A DNA stretch of 64,000 nucleotides from RPQJ01 sp963726665 (GTDB taxonomy: Bacteria > Pseudomonadota > Gammaproteobacteria > Steroidobacterales > Steroidobacteraceae), in contig CAVSDW010000012.1 in assembly GCA_963726665.1 (NCBI GenBank), positions 1 to 64,000 of the forward strand. The letters are read 5' to 3'. Below, piece after piece: positions 18,911-28,862 of this stretch (position 1 is its first letter; each line of letters starts with the position of its first letter). Both the position numbers and the translations under genes were made by a program. Under the pieces are notes generated by a model. It saw nothing but the letters and a program-made list of their open reading frames with translations. It did no database searches and had not been told where the DNA came from.

Positions 18911-19783
18911 TCAGTTCTTCTCGGGCACGTACTTGTACTGGTAGTCCGGCTCGCGGTATCCCGAGGCCTTCTGGCGCTTCGGCAGCTTCACCTTCTCGCG
19001 CGGCGCATCCTTGTACGGGATGTGGTTCAGGAGGTGCGAGATGATGTTGAGGCGGGCCCGCTTCTTGTCGTCCGAGCGCGCCACGAACCACGGCGCGAAG
19101 CCGGTGTCGGTCGCGGTGAACATCTCGTCGCGCGCCCGCGAATACTCGTACCAGCGACTGTAGGACTTGAGGTCCATCGGCGAGAGCTTCCAGATCTTGC
19201 GCCCGTCCTTGATGCGCGCCTCGAGGCGGCGGGTCTGCTCCTCGGAACTGACCTCGAGCCAGTACTTGATGAGGATGATCCCGGAGTCGACCATCGCCTT
19301 CTCGACCAGGGGCACGCCCTTGAGGAACTTCTGGGCCTGCTCGTCCGAACAGAAACCCATGACGCGCTCCACCCCCGCGCGGTTGTACCAGCTGCGGTCG
19401 AAGATCACGACCTCGCCCGCCGCGGGAAAGTGCTGGATGTAGCGCTGTATGTACATCTGGCTCTTCTCGCGCTCGGTGGGCGCCGGCAGCGCGACCACGC
19501 GGAAGACCCGCGGGCTGACCCGCTCCGTGATCGCCTTGATCGTGCCGCCCTTGCCGGCCCCGTCGCGTCCCTCGAACACGATGCAGACCTTGAGTCCCTT
19601 GTGCTTGACCCATTCCTGCAGCTTCACGAGTTCGACGTGGAGCTTCTCCATCCTCTTCGCGTAGTCCTTGCCCTTGAGCTTGCCGCTGCCCGGCGCTTCC
19701 GCGACGGCTTTGTCCGTCGCGCCCTTCGGCTTGGCGACGTCTCGCTTCGATCCCGGCTTGTTCCCGCCCGACTTCCTGCTCAT
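18911..19783 (-). CDS. ppk2: Polyphosphate kinase 2 (class I-like)
   Basis: 290-residue kinase transferring phosphate between polyphosphate and nucleotides. Walker A is FEGRDGAGKGGTIKA (about 70-84), Walker B-like FDRSWYNRAGVERVMG (about 128-143), with the lid sequence KDGRKIWKLSPMDLKSYSRW. A lysine-rich tail (1-45) is disordered-looking. One PPK2 domain makes it class I or III; the fine class and nucleotide preference cannot be told by eye. The start codon overlaps the stop of the SulP transporter gene (ATGA), so they are coupled. Confidence 0.93.
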   Translation of the reverse strand: MSRKSGGNKPGSKRDVAKPKGATDKAVAEAPGSGKLKGKDYAKRMEKLHVELVKLQEWVKHKGLKVCIVFEGRDGAGKGGTIKAITERVSPRVFRVVALPAPTEREKSQMYIQRYIQHFPAAGEVVIFDRSWYNRAGVERVMGFCSDEQAQKFLKGVPLVEKAMVDSGIILIKYWLEVSSEEQTRRLEARIKDGRKIWKLSPMDLKSYSRWYEYSRARDEMFTATDTGFAPWFVARSDDKKRARLNIISHLLNHIPYKDAPREKVKLPKRQKASGYREPDYQYKYVPEKN

Positions 19784-21421
19784 CGCGCTCTCCTGTTTTC
19801 AAAACTATCGACTGCTGCCTGCATGTCGAGGTACATGCGCTCGCGTCCCAGGGTCGCCCCGAGCTTCGACGCCTTGACCATTTCGTATACGGACGGATTG
19901 AGGCCTGCGAGCCAGAGCTCCCGGCCCTGTCCGCGGACCTTCTCCTCCGCCTCGCGGAGCATCTTGAGCGCCGTGTACTCCAGGTCCGTCACCGCCCGGA
20001 AATCGAGCAATACGACCTCAGGCCTGGTCTTCTCGACCATTGGCCAGATCACTTCGCCCACCTGCTGCGCGTTGGCGAAGAAGATCCGCCCTTCGATGCG
20101 CACCATCAGGAGCCCCGGCCACGTCTCATCATCCGGGTGGCTGTCGGACAGCGGCCGGAACACCGACGTGCCCCGCTTGCGGCCCAGCACGTAGATTGGC
20201 GGGTTGTAGGCCTGCTGCGCAAGGGACAGCAGGGACAGCGATCACGGCCACCACGATTCCCTGCAGGGTGCCAAGCAGGACGACCCCGGCGAATGCAAAC
20301 AGTGCCCAGCGGAACTCCGCCTTGCGGACGCTGCGAATCTCGGCAAATTCGGCCGGCTGGATGAGGCCCAGCGAGTAGACGATGACGACCGCGGCCAGCG
20401 CCGCCTTCGGCATGAGCCCGATCAGGGGCGCCAGCAGCAGGATCGTCGCAAGTGCCATGGCGGCGGTCACGAGTTCCGCCATCTGGGACTTCGCACCGGC
20501 AAGGCGATTCACCGCGGTCTGGCTCGTGCCGCCTCCGGCTGGCATCGCGCCGAACAGGCCGCCCCCCACGTTCGCGAGGCCGAGCGCCAGCAGCTCCCGG
20601 TTCGGCGCCGGGCGCGGCTCTGAAGCCTCCGCGAACGCGCGACCCGCGGCAATGGACTCCGTAAAGCTCATGAGTGCGATGCCGACGGCGGCCGGCCACA
20701 TCCGCTGGACCAGGTCGAGCGACGGCAGCATGAACTGAGGCAATCCCCGCTGAACCTCACCGACCACTGCGACCCCTGCCTGCTCAAGGCCAAGCAGGGC
20801 CGATGCGGCGATTGCAGCCCCCACGGCGATCAATGGCGCGGGAGCGCGCGGCACGAACCGGTGCAGCACCATGATCAGGCCGATGATGCCCGCCGAAACC
20901 AGCACCGTGGCGGTCGAACTCTGCGGCAGGTGGGTGACGATGGACCAGAGGTCGCGAAAAAACCCTGCCTTGTCGATGTGGATGCCGAGCAGCTTGGGCA
21001 CCTGGTCGACCACGATGACGATGCCGATGGCCGACTTGAAGCCGACCAGCACCGGCTCGGATATGAAATTCGCCACGAAGCCGAGGCGCAGCAGGTTGGC
21101 AAGGACCAGCACCAGGCCGACCATGACGGCCAGCGTCGCCGAGGCCATGACCAGCTGCGCGGAATCCCCACTCGGCGCAGCCGCGCCGAGCGCAGTCGCC
21201 GTGAGAATCGCGATGGTCGTGGTGGTGCTGACGCTCAGGGGGCGCGAAGTGCCCAGCAGCGCGTAGATCACCATCGGAACGAACGCGGTGTAGAGACCGA
21301 CCTGCACCGGCAGGCCCGCGATGGTCGCGTAGGCCATCGCCTTGGGCACGACTACGGCCGCCGCGGTGAGGCCGGCGATCACGTCCGGGCGTAGCCACTC
21401 ACGCGGATAGCGAAGGTTCAT
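19780..21421 (-). CDS. SulP family anion transporter with STAS domain; frame break near 20240
   Basis: SLC26/SulP permease, about 547 residues after correction. The transmembrane domain begins MNLRYPREWLRPDVIAGLTA and contains TTTTIAILTATALG. It is followed by a cytoplasmic STAS domain (VLLDFRAVTDLEYTALKMLR). The two halves are in different frames; the break lies near 20240, inside the last helix (GIVVAVIAV, then LLSLAQQAYNPPIYVLGRKR). Substrates of the family include sulfate, bicarbonate and dicarboxylates. The RBS is AAGGA before the ATG at 21421. Coupled to ppk2 downstream. Confidence 0.88.
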
Positions 21422-21773
21422 CGTCCTTATCCTGAATTGATCCTGAAACGACGCCGGAGACGAGCCCCATCAAGGCACCGCCCGTCCGCCCGGGGCCTCA
21501 TTTGACCACTCTCAAGGGTGTCGCGCTTACGGATTTGTTCCGTCCGCACGACAAGCGTCCACCATCGTCAAGATTTTCGCCTGCAGCAGTCTCAAATGCC
21601 TGCCCTGGACCGAGGATATTTTGTCGGACAATCGAGCGGTCAAGCTCAGGCGTGCTCGCGCAGCCGATATCGCCTACGCTCGCAAAACAGTCGCGATGCG
21701 TGCGACTGTAACGCGGCAGGGGTATCCCCGGTCTACTTGACCGAGAGCCCAATATGCGCACGAGCGAGGCGAC
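21422..21773. other. Intergenic region between divergent sulP-like and msrP genes
   Basis: 352 bp without a supportable gene. It holds the upstream regions of both neighbours. A stem (CAGTCG/CGACTG) near 21689-21709 is the only clear secondary structure. I see no strong sigma-70 promoter. Confidence 0.5.
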
Positions 21774-22712
21774 ATGCGTCGAACACCCGGCACCACGATC
21801 CTTCCGTCCGAAATCACTCCGCGCGACGTCTACCTCGACCGCCGGCGGCTGCTCGTCGCGCTCGGAGCGGGAGTGCTCGGCCTGGCGTCCTCGCCGGTTC
21901 GCGCCGGCGCAAAGCTCAAATACTCGCGAAACGAGCGCTATGTGACGACGGAACCCCGGAACACGTTCGAGGACATCACCACGTACAACAACTACTACGA
22001 GTTCGGCACCGGCAAGGAAGATCCCTCAGAGCGATCCGGGTCGTTCCGCCCGAGCCCATGGAGCGTCGCCGTTTCGGGCGAGGCGGAAGTGACCGGCACG
22101 TTCACGCTCGAGGACATCCTGAAGCCGCATCCGCTCGAGGAACGCGTCTACAGGCTGCGCTGCGTCGAGGCCTGGTCCATGGTCATTCCCTGGGTCGGAT
22201 TTCCGCTCGGGGACCTCATCAAGAGGTTCAGGCCCACGTCCCGTGCAAAGTACGTCGCGTTCACGACGGTCTACCGTCCCGCGGAAATGCCGGGCCAGCG
22301 ATTTCCAGTGCTCGAGTGGCCCTACGTCGAAGGCCTGCGCATGGACGAGGCCATGCATCCGCTCACGATCCTTGCCGTCGGCCTCTACGGCCAGGCCATG
22401 CCGAACCAGAACGGCGCACCGCTCAGGCTCGTCGTGCCCTGGAAGTACGGATTCAAGAGCATCAAGTCCATCGTCGAGATCCGCTTCACCGAGCGGCAGC
22501 CACCCACCTCGTGGAACCGCTCGGCGCCGCGGGAGTACGGCTTCTATTCCAACGTCAACCCGACCGTGGACCATCCCCGCTGGAGCCAGGGATCGGAGCG
22601 CCGCCTCGGCGGTGGGCTCTTCTCGCCGCGCCAGCCGACGCTGATGTTCAATGGCTACGCGGACCAGGTCGCCGGGCTGTACCGCGGCATGGACCTGCAG
22701 AAGAACTTCTAG
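21774..22712 (+). CDS. msrP: Protein-methionine-sulfoxide reductase catalytic subunit MsrP
   Basis: Periplasmic molybdopterin enzyme (YedY) that repairs oxidised methionine in envelope proteins. A twin-arginine signal (DRRRLLVALGAGVLGLASS, about 22-40) precedes the fold. The molybdenum-ligating Cys130 is in YRLRCVEAWSM, and the C-terminal family region LVVPWKYGFKSIKSIVEI is intact. Length (312) is normal. A GCGAGG site precedes the ATG. It is followed 3 bp later by its membrane partner msrQ. Confidence 0.95.
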   Translation: MRRTPGTTILPSEITPRDVYLDRRRLLVALGAGVLGLASSPVRAGAKLKYSRNERYVTTEPRNTFEDITTYNNYYEFGTGKEDPSERSGSFRPSPWSVAVSGEAEVTGTFTLEDILKPHPLEERVYRLRCVEAWSMVIPWVGFPLGDLIKRFRPTSRAKYVAFTTVYRPAEMPGQRFPVLEWPYVEGLRMDEAMHPLTILAVGLYGQAMPNQNGAPLRLVVPWKYGFKSIKSIVEIRFTERQPPTSWNRSAPREYGFYSNVNPTVDHPRWSQGSERRLGGGLFSPRQPTLMFNGYADQVAGLYRGMDLQKNF

Positions 22713-22715
22713 CCC

Positions 22716-23392
22716 GTGCGCCGTTACTCGAAGCCCATCCTGTTCCTGCTCTGCTCACTCCCATTAGCCTGGCTCGTGGCGCGGGCGTTTGGCCTCGCGG
22801 GTGCAGGCCTGGGCGTGAATCCGGTGGACGAACTGCAGGACCGTCTGGGACAGTGGGGCCTGCGGTTCCTGCTCGCGACACTGTGCATTACGCCGCTGGT
22901 AGTGACCCTGCGCCTGCCCTGGATCATGGGCCTGCGGCGCATGCTCGGGCTCTTCGCGTTCAGCTACATCGCCCTGCACTTCGCCAACTGGCTCGTGCTC
23001 GACCACTGGTTCGACGGGAAGGCGATCCTTGCCGACATTGCGAAGCGTCCCTACGTGACGATCGGGTTCGCAGCCTTCCTCATGCTCGTGCCCCTTGCCG
23101 TGACGTCCACCCACGGCTGGATGCGCCGTCTCGGGCGCCGCTGGCACCGTCTTCATCGCCTGGTGTATCCGGCCGCGATTCTCGGCTGTGTTCACTACTG
23201 GTGGCTGGTCAAGGCCGACTGGCGCGAGCCACTCCTCTATGCCTCGCTGCTCGCCGTGCTGCTCGGATGGAGAATACGGCGCGCCCGCGCGAGGCGCGCA
23301 TCCAGTGCGGCCCCCGCCGCTGCCCCATCGCCGGCTACACCTCGCAGGCGGGCGATCGCGGCGCGATCAGGACGCGGCACTGCGCAGCTTGA
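22716..23392 (+). CDS. msrQ: Protein-methionine-sulfoxide reductase haem-binding subunit MsrQ (3' end uncertain)
   Basis: Membrane b-haem protein (YedZ) passing quinol electrons to MsrP. Starts with GTG 3 bp after the msrP stop. Ferric-reductase-like helices carry histidines in FSYIALHFANW, RRWHRLHRLVYP and AILGCVHYWW. Homology ends at about residue 190-200 (near 23300), the usual family length. The literal frame stays open to 23828, which would run 460 bp antisense through the EamA gene. A late frame break is likely; the end given is the first stop in a neighbouring frame and is only approximate. Confidence 0.85.
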
Positions 23393-24272
23393 GCACGGTG
23401 TGGGCCAGCACCGCGCCCACGATCACGGCGACCCCGAGGTAGAACGACGCCGACAGCTCGCGCTGCTCGCCCAACAGCACGATCGCGAGCAGGATCGCGT
23501 ACACGGGCTCGAGGCTGACGGCCAGTTGCGCGGTGAACGCGCTCGTGTGGCGCAGCGCCCGCAGCGACAGCGTGAACGGCAGCAGCGTGCACGCGATCGA
23601 CAGCGTCGCGAGCAGCGCGAAGTCGCGGCCGCCGGGCAGCGCGAAGACCTCGCCACGCCCCGGCATCAGGAGCGCAACCACGCCGAGAAACACCGTGCCG
23701 GCGGCGAGCTCCACCCAGGTCATCAGCAGCGGCCCGGCCCGCTCGACAAAGCGCTTGTTCAGCGAACCGAAGATCGCGACCAGCAGCGCGGACAGCGCCC
23801 CGACCAGTATCCCGGTGCGCATGCCTGAAGGCGTGCCGCCCACGACCAGCGCGACTCCCGGCAATGCCACGACTCCGATCACGAGTTCCCTCGGGTCGAA
23901 CGAGCGGCGGGCGATCCAGGGCTCGACGACGGCCATGAAGATCGGCGCAATCGCCATGCAGCTCGCCGCCACGGACGCGTTGGAAAGCTTGATGGCCCCG
24001 TAGAACGTGAGCCAGTGCAGCGCCACGACGACGCCGGCTCCCGAGAACATGAGCAGCGTCCGGCGATCCGTTGCGCGGAGCGCCCGCCATACCGGCGGCC
24101 AGAGCGCGATGGCGAGCACGACGAGCAGCATCCGCCACCACACGAGGGGCAGCGCCGGCAGGCTGATCAGCTTGCCGAGGATCGCCGTGAATCCCCACAG
24201 GACCACGCAGAAGTGAATCTGCAGCAGCGCCCTGCGCACGGTTGGAGTCGTCGACACGTCGAGCCCCGCCAC
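23367..24272 (-). CDS. EamA/DMT family transporter
   Basis: Ten-helix drug/metabolite-superfamily permease of 301 residues with two EamA repeats. The first begins LLQIHFCVVLWGFTAILGKL and the second GILVGALSALLVAIFGSLNK. The typical end of repeat 2 is AVSLEPVYAILLAIVLLGEQ. Substrate unknown. It lies 31 bp downstream of the KAS III gene on the same strand and converges with msrQ. Confidence 0.9.
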   Translation of the reverse strand: MAGLDVSTTPTVRRALLQIHFCVVLWGFTAILGKLISLPALPLVWWRMLLVVLAIALWPPVWRALRATDRRTLLMFSGAGVVVALHWLTFYGAIKLSNASVAASCMAIAPIFMAVVEPWIARRSFDPRELVIGVVALPGVALVVGGTPSGMRTGILVGALSALLVAIFGSLNKRFVERAGPLLMTWVELAAGTVFLGVVALLMPGRGEVFALPGGRDFALLATLSIACTLLPFTLSLRALRHTSAFTAQLAVSLEPVYAILLAIVLLGEQRELSASFYLGVAVIVGAVLAHTVLKLRSAAS

Positions 24273-24303
24273 GTGGGTCCGGTGCGATGCCTGGAGCGCG
24301 CCT

Positions 24304-25386
24304 TCAGGCAGCGGTCGCAGCTGCCTTGCGTTCCCGGTAGCGCGTCACCATCTCGAGCCCCGTTTCGGTGCAGGGCGGAAGCTCCACGTCCGATGTACCG
24401 AGCGGCGTGACTCGATCGCCCCACCGGATGAGGTGCGCGCACCAGGTGAGGCCAGCACCGAACGCCGGCAGGAGCAGCAGGTGACCGGGCGCAACGCGCC
24501 CTTCCTCGAGCGCCTCGACGAGGGCAACGGGTACCGTGGCTGCGGACATGTTTCCGTAGCGATGGACGTTCACGAACACCCGCTCCATGGGCATCGCGGC
24601 GCGCTTCGCGACCGCCTCGATGATGCGCAGGTTTGCCTGGTGCGGGACCACGAGGTTGATGTCCTCTGCAGTCAGGTGACGCGCCGCCAGCACGTCCGAG
24701 CAGGCGCCCGACATGCCGATGACCGCGCGCTTGAAGATTTCCTGGCCCTCGAAGATCCAGTTGGTGTCGCCATACAGGCGCGTGAGGTCCGCGTAGCGCG
24801 TACCCATGCCCTCGACGACGAGCGTATTGCGCGCGTCGCTGTCGCAGCCGAGCCGCTCCGCGAGCAATCCCTCCTCGCGGTCCGTGGCCTGCAGCACCAC
24901 CGCCGCGCAGCCGTCACCGAACAGCACTGCGACCCCTCGATTGTTCCAGTCCATGAACGCGCTGATGAGTTCACCGCCGACCACCAGTGCGTTTCGCACG
25001 ACCCCGGTCCGGATCAGGGCCGTGGCGGTGCTGAGGCCGTACAGGAAGCTGGTGCACGCGGTGTTGACGTCCATGGATGCCGCACGCTTTGCTCCGATGC
25101 GGACCTGCAGTCCCGAGGCCTGGTTCGGCACCTGGTCGTCGAAGCTGCAGGTGCCGAAGACGATCAGGTCCACCTCGGAGCCATCGAGGCCCGCGGCCGC
25201 GAGCGCGCGCATGGCCGCCACGTAGGCGAGATCGGTGAGCTTCACGTGCGAGATTCGGCGCTCGCGGATGCCGGTACGCGAGACGATCCATTCGTCGTTG
25301 GTGTCGAAGATGGTCGCGAGGTCGGCGTTTGTCAGTACGGCTGGCGGAAGGCACTTGCCCCAGCCCGTGATGGCAGCATAGGTCAC
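24304..25386 (-). CDS. 3-oxoacyl-ACP synthase III (FabH-like ketosynthase)
   Basis: KAS III family condensing enzyme of 360 residues. The catalytic triad is complete: Cys111 in DVNTACTSFLYG, His in LVVPHQANLRIIEA, Asn in VHRYGNMSAATVP. It is longer than E. coli FabH (317) and stands apart from other fab genes. It may therefore be a specialised ketosynthase or acyl-transferring homologue rather than the main initiation enzyme. Divergent from the TPR protein gene, with 277 bp between starts. Confidence 0.88.
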   Translation of the reverse strand: MTYAAITGWGKCLPPAVLTNADLATIFDTNDEWIVSRTGIRERRISHVKLTDLAYVAAMRALAAAGLDGSEVDLIVFGTCSFDDQVPNQASGLQVRIGAKRAASMDVNTACTSFLYGLSTATALIRTGVVRNALVVGGELISAFMDWNNRGVAVLFGDGCAAVVLQATDREEGLLAERLGCDSDARNTLVVEGMGTRYADLTRLYGDTNWIFEGQEIFKRAVIGMSGACSDVLAARHLTAEDINLVVPHQANLRIIEAVAKRAAMPMERVFVNVHRYGNMSAATVPVALVEALEEGRVAPGHLLLLPAFGAGLTWCAHLIRWGDRVTPLGTSDVELPPCTETGLEMVTRYRERKAAATAA

Positions 25387-25663
25387 TGGGTTGCCCCTTC
25401 GAAGCGATTCGAGGGCGCCACTTTACCGGAAAACCGGCACCCGCCCCGGTCGGGTGCCCGGGGCACGCCTGCGCCACCCGCCGCGCCACTCCGACCACCT
25501 GCGCCACGGCACCTCAAGCTGGAACGGACAGCCAAAGGCTGGAAACAGTGCCGTGGATCCAGCCGCCATCCGGAGCCTCCCAGCGAGGGCCAGGCGCGCG
25601 ATACAGCGCCTTCCGGATACAATGCGGACCCAACGGCCCGCTGCCGGGCATGCGAGGACGAAA

Positions 25664-26944
25664 ATGAAGAAAGCGAACCTGTTTCTCGTGGCTGCACTCG
25701 CCGCGGCGGGCATTGTTGGCGTGACGGCGGGTGCGCTCTTGCCAGGCTCCGCGATCGCAGCGGAGGCCGCGAAGCCGAAGCTCAGCGCCAGCATGATGAA
25801 GCCGTTGAAGGCCGCGCAGGACGCGATGACGGCGAAAAACTGGGACGAGGCGCTGGTCCACATCAATGAAGCGAAGGCTGTGCAGCCGCAGACGCCCTAC
25901 GACACGTTCATGGTCGACGAACTCGGCTGGTACGTCTTCCTGCAGAAAAAGGACTATGCCGCCGCCGTCGTCGCCCTCGAGGGAGCGGTGAATTCCGGCT
26001 TCGTCGCGCCCGCCGATCTGCCGCAGCGCCTCAAGGCGCTGACCCAGATCAACTACCAGATGCTCAAGAACTACCCGAAGGCGATCGAGTTCGGTAACCG
26101 CTACCTGGAGACGGCGCCGAATGACCCGGACGTGGGCCCCATGGTTGCCGCCAGCTACTACCAGCTGAAGGATTACGCCGCGGCCCGCTCGGCGGCCCAG
26201 AAGGTGGTCGCGTCCTCCGCGAAGCCGAGCGAAGCGATGCTGCAGATCATCATGTTCAGCGGCGCCAGCCTGAACGACAGGCCCGGGACGATGCAGGCCC
26301 TCGATCAGCTCGTGCGCTATTACCCGAAGCCGAAGTACTGGGAGGACCTGCTGACCAACCAGCTCTACGAGACCAAGGGCGACCGTGAGCTTCGCAACCT
26401 TTATCGGCTGATGGACCAGACGAATACGCTGGACAAGCCCGAGGAGTACTCGGAAATGGCCAACGTGCTCTTCACCGGTGGCTTCCCGGCCGAGGCGGCG
26501 AAAATCCTCGAACTCGGCATGACTGCCAAGGTATTCACCGGCGACGCGCTCGCCCGGGAGAAGGCGGACCTCGATCGTGCCCGTACGGCCGCTGCCACCG
26601 ACAGCAAGGACCTGCCCGGCGCGGCGAAGGCGCTGGCTGCGGCGAAGACCGGCAACGAGATGGTCGCAATCGGCAAGCTCTACTTCAGCGCCGGGGACTA
26701 TGCGAACGCGGCGGACGCGATCCAGAAGGGCCTCGCAAAGGGCGGGGTGACGGACATCGATGACGCGAACGCGCTCTTGGGCGTCGCGCTGGTCCGTGCC
26801 GGCAAGACGGCCGACGCACGAGCGCCCCTCGGTGCCGTCAAGGACCCCAAGTACGCGGCGATCACGCGCCTGTGGGTGCTCTACCTCGACTCGACGGCCG
26901 CTGCGGCTGCCGAGCCTGCGGCGGCGGCACCCCCTCCCGGCTGA
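25664..26944 (+). CDS. Exported tetratricopeptide-repeat protein
   Basis: 426-residue protein with an N-terminal signal (MKKANLFLVAALAAAGIVGV) and TPR-like helical pairs through its length. The tail is alanine/proline-rich (EPAAAAPPPG). It is a paralogue of the convergent gene at 27069-28288: shared segments include AVGKLYFSAGDYANA-type and DELLWYVYLQ-type motifs at equivalent positions. A TACAAT -10-like element lies at 25618-25623, without a clear -35. Probably periplasmic; the role may relate to the TonB system next door, but that is inference. Confidence 0.88.
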   Translation: MKKANLFLVAALAAAGIVGVTAGALLPGSAIAAEAAKPKLSASMMKPLKAAQDAMTAKNWDEALVHINEAKAVQPQTPYDTFMVDELGWYVFLQKKDYAAAVVALEGAVNSGFVAPADLPQRLKALTQINYQMLKNYPKAIEFGNRYLETAPNDPDVGPMVAASYYQLKDYAAARSAAQKVVASSAKPSEAMLQIIMFSGASLNDRPGTMQALDQLVRYYPKPKYWEDLLTNQLYETKGDRELRNLYRLMDQTNTLDKPEEYSEMANVLFTGGFPAEAAKILELGMTAKVFTGDALAREKADLDRARTAAATDSKDLPGAAKALAAAKTGNEMVAIGKLYFSAGDYANAADAIQKGLAKGGVTDIDDANALLGVALVRAGKTADARAPLGAVKDPKYAAITRLWVLYLDSTAAAAAEPAAAAPPPG

Positions 26945-26981
26945 GCGCCCCTGCCTCGACCGGGCGCGTGACCGCGCAATG

Positions 26982-27014
26982 AAAAAGGCCCCCGGCAATA
27001 CCGGGGGCCTTTTT
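26982..27014. terminator. Bidirectional rho-independent terminator between convergent TPR genes
   Basis: Perfect 14-bp stem (AAAAAGGCCCCCGG/CCGGGGGCCTTTTT) with a 5-nt loop. It has U-runs in both directions and serves both converging genes. Confidence 0.92.
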
Positions 27015-27068
27015 CTTGAACTCTGAATCCGAGCCGCACAGGCGGCGCGAACCACCGCCCGCCTGGGC

Positions 27069-28288
27069 TCACCGTCTCCTTGATGATCCAGAGGCGCGCG
27101 ACTTCGACCATCTTCGGGTCCTTGATCGCCGCAAACGCCTTGTTGGCCTCTGCAGATCTTGCCTTGCCGGGCGAGCGATATGCCGTAGAGCATCTGCGCA
27201 CCGTCGGCGTCCTCGAGGCCACCCTTGGCAACCGCCTTGGCGATCGCGGCCGAGGCATTCGCGTAATCGCCAGCGCTGAAGTAGAGCTTGCCGACGGCGT
27301 ACATCTGCGGTCCCGTCGTCGCCGCGGCGAGTGTCGCGGCCGCCCTGGGCAACTGCGCCCGCTCTGCATCTGCACGCCGCTTGGCCGAATCGAGCGTGCG
27401 TTGCGCCCGGCTCGCCTCCTCGCCCTGGAACACCCCTGCGGCGATGCCCTTTTCGATCACGCGCTGGCCCTCGATGGCGAAGCCGGCGACCACGAGACCC
27501 TGGGACATGTCCGTGTACTGCCGTGCCTTGACGAGCGCACCCACGTCCTCCGACAGGCGGTACAGCGAGAGCAACTCGTCGTCGTGCTTGGTATTGGCGA
27601 TGTAAGCGTCGAGCACGCGCTGCCAGGTGTCCGGGCTCGGGTAGTACTTGAGCAACATGTCGAGCGCCTTTGCGGTGCCCGCCTTGTCGTTGATTTCGTA
27701 GCTCGAGCGCAGCATGAGCTGCAGCACGTCCTCGCTCGGGCGCTGGCCGCCCTTGGTCATGCGCTCGGCCGCCGCGATGGCGTTCTTGTAGTCCTTCTGC
27801 TGGTAGTAGGACTGAGCGACCAGCAGCTGCATGTCCTGGTTGCCCGGGGCCGACTTAAGGTACTGGTTGGCGTACTGGATCGCCTTGCCGAAGTTGTTGC
27901 CGCGGTAATAGAGCTGTGCCAGCGTCTTGGTACGCTCCAGCTTCTCGCCGGCGGGCATCAGGCCAGAGGCCATCTGTTGCTCGAGCAGGCGCGCGGCATC
28001 CAGGTTTCGGCCCTGCTGCAGGTACACGTACCACAGCAGTTCGTTGATCTTGTACTGCTCGAACGCCGTCTTCGGGCTGACCGCGTCCGCCTGCTTGATG
28101 GCGGCGAGGGCCTGGTCCCACTTCTTGCGCTGAATGGCTTCCTGCGCGGTCTTGAGGTACTTGCCGACCGCCGTGCCGACCTTCTGGTCGGCCGCCATGG
28201 CCGTTACGGGCGAGAGCGAAATCGCCGTTGCCATCAACACGCTGGACGCCGCCATCGCGGCGCTCAGTACGAAGGTTGCCTTCCTCAT
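27069..28288 (-). CDS. Exported tetratricopeptide-repeat protein, paralogue; frame break near 27155
   Basis: About 405 residues. The signal peptide (MRKATFVLSAAMAASSVLMA) is followed by AADQKVGTAVGKYLKTAQEA and TPR helices. After LARQGK the sequence continues in another frame (SAEANKAFAAIKDPKMVEVA). The aligned paralogue suggests that it ends at a stop near 27069, which needs a second small shift. As written, the second frame reads on through the terminator to 26881. The ATG at 28288 follows GAGGCG. It is the last gene of the tonB-exbB-exbD-exbD transcript, so it may assist TonB-dependent uptake. Confidence 0.8.
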
Positions 28289-28371
28289 CGGTCGCCTCAC
28301 TGGGGGAATGTCGGTTCCCCTCTCAAGAGAAAAGCCGCCGGGACTCATCGCCCCGGCAGCCTCGTTAGATG

Positions 28372-28393
28372 ACGGGCCCGCCGGCGGGCCCGT
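28372..28393. repeat. 22-bp perfect palindrome between exbD and the TPR gene
   Basis: The sequence ACGGGCCCGCC is followed directly by its own reverse complement. It could form a stable hairpin that tunes expression of the TPR gene relative to the exb genes. No U-run follows in either direction. Confidence 0.6.
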
Positions 28394-28415
28394 TGGGCCC
28401 GCTTCCAGCAGGGTA

Positions 28416-28832
28416 TTACATGAACTGCTCGTTGCCCACGAACCCGATCTTGAGAAGACCGCTGCGCTGGGCTCCTGCCAGGACCTGGGCTACCACACCA
28501 TAGTCCACGCGCTTGCTCGGCCAGATGTGCAACTCGGGCTGCGGATCGTTCTTGGCCTCCCGGCGGAAATAGCTGTCGAGCGTGTCGAAATCGGGCACCG
28601 CCGTGCCGTTCCAGAGCACCGTTCCGTCGAAGTCGATCTCGAGATTGATGACCACGGGCAGGACCGTCGAGGGCGCGTTGGTCGCCCTTGGCATGTCGAG
28701 CTTCACCGCGTGGGTCATCACCGGGATCGTGATGATGAACATGACGAGCAGCACGAGCAGGACGTCGATCAACGGCGTCATGTTCATTTCCATCATCGGT
28801 TCGTCGTCTACGCTGCCTGCGCCCATTGACAT
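28416..28832 (-). CDS. exbD: ExbD/TolR family biopolymer transport protein (second copy)
   Basis: 138-residue proton-channel subunit of the TonB energising complex. A short cytoplasmic tail precedes one transmembrane helix (NMTPLIDVLLVLLVMFIIT) whose aspartate is the conserved proton-relay residue. A periplasmic domain ends with GLLKIGFVGN. It lies 30 bp after the first exbD. Confidence 0.93.
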   Translation of the reverse strand: MSMGAGSVDDEPMMEMNMTPLIDVLLVLLVMFIITIPVMTHAVKLDMPRATNAPSTVLPVVINLEIDFDGTVLWNGTAVPDFDTLDSYFRREAKNDPQPELHIWPSKRVDYGVVAQVLAGAQRSGLLKIGFVGNEQFM

Positions 28833-28862
28833 TCGATTGACTCCTCGATTCCCGCGGCTGCT

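Noticed and set aside
23300..23828. C-terminal extension of MsrQ
   Set aside because: Low-complexity and antisense to the EamA gene; MsrQ homology ends near residue 200.
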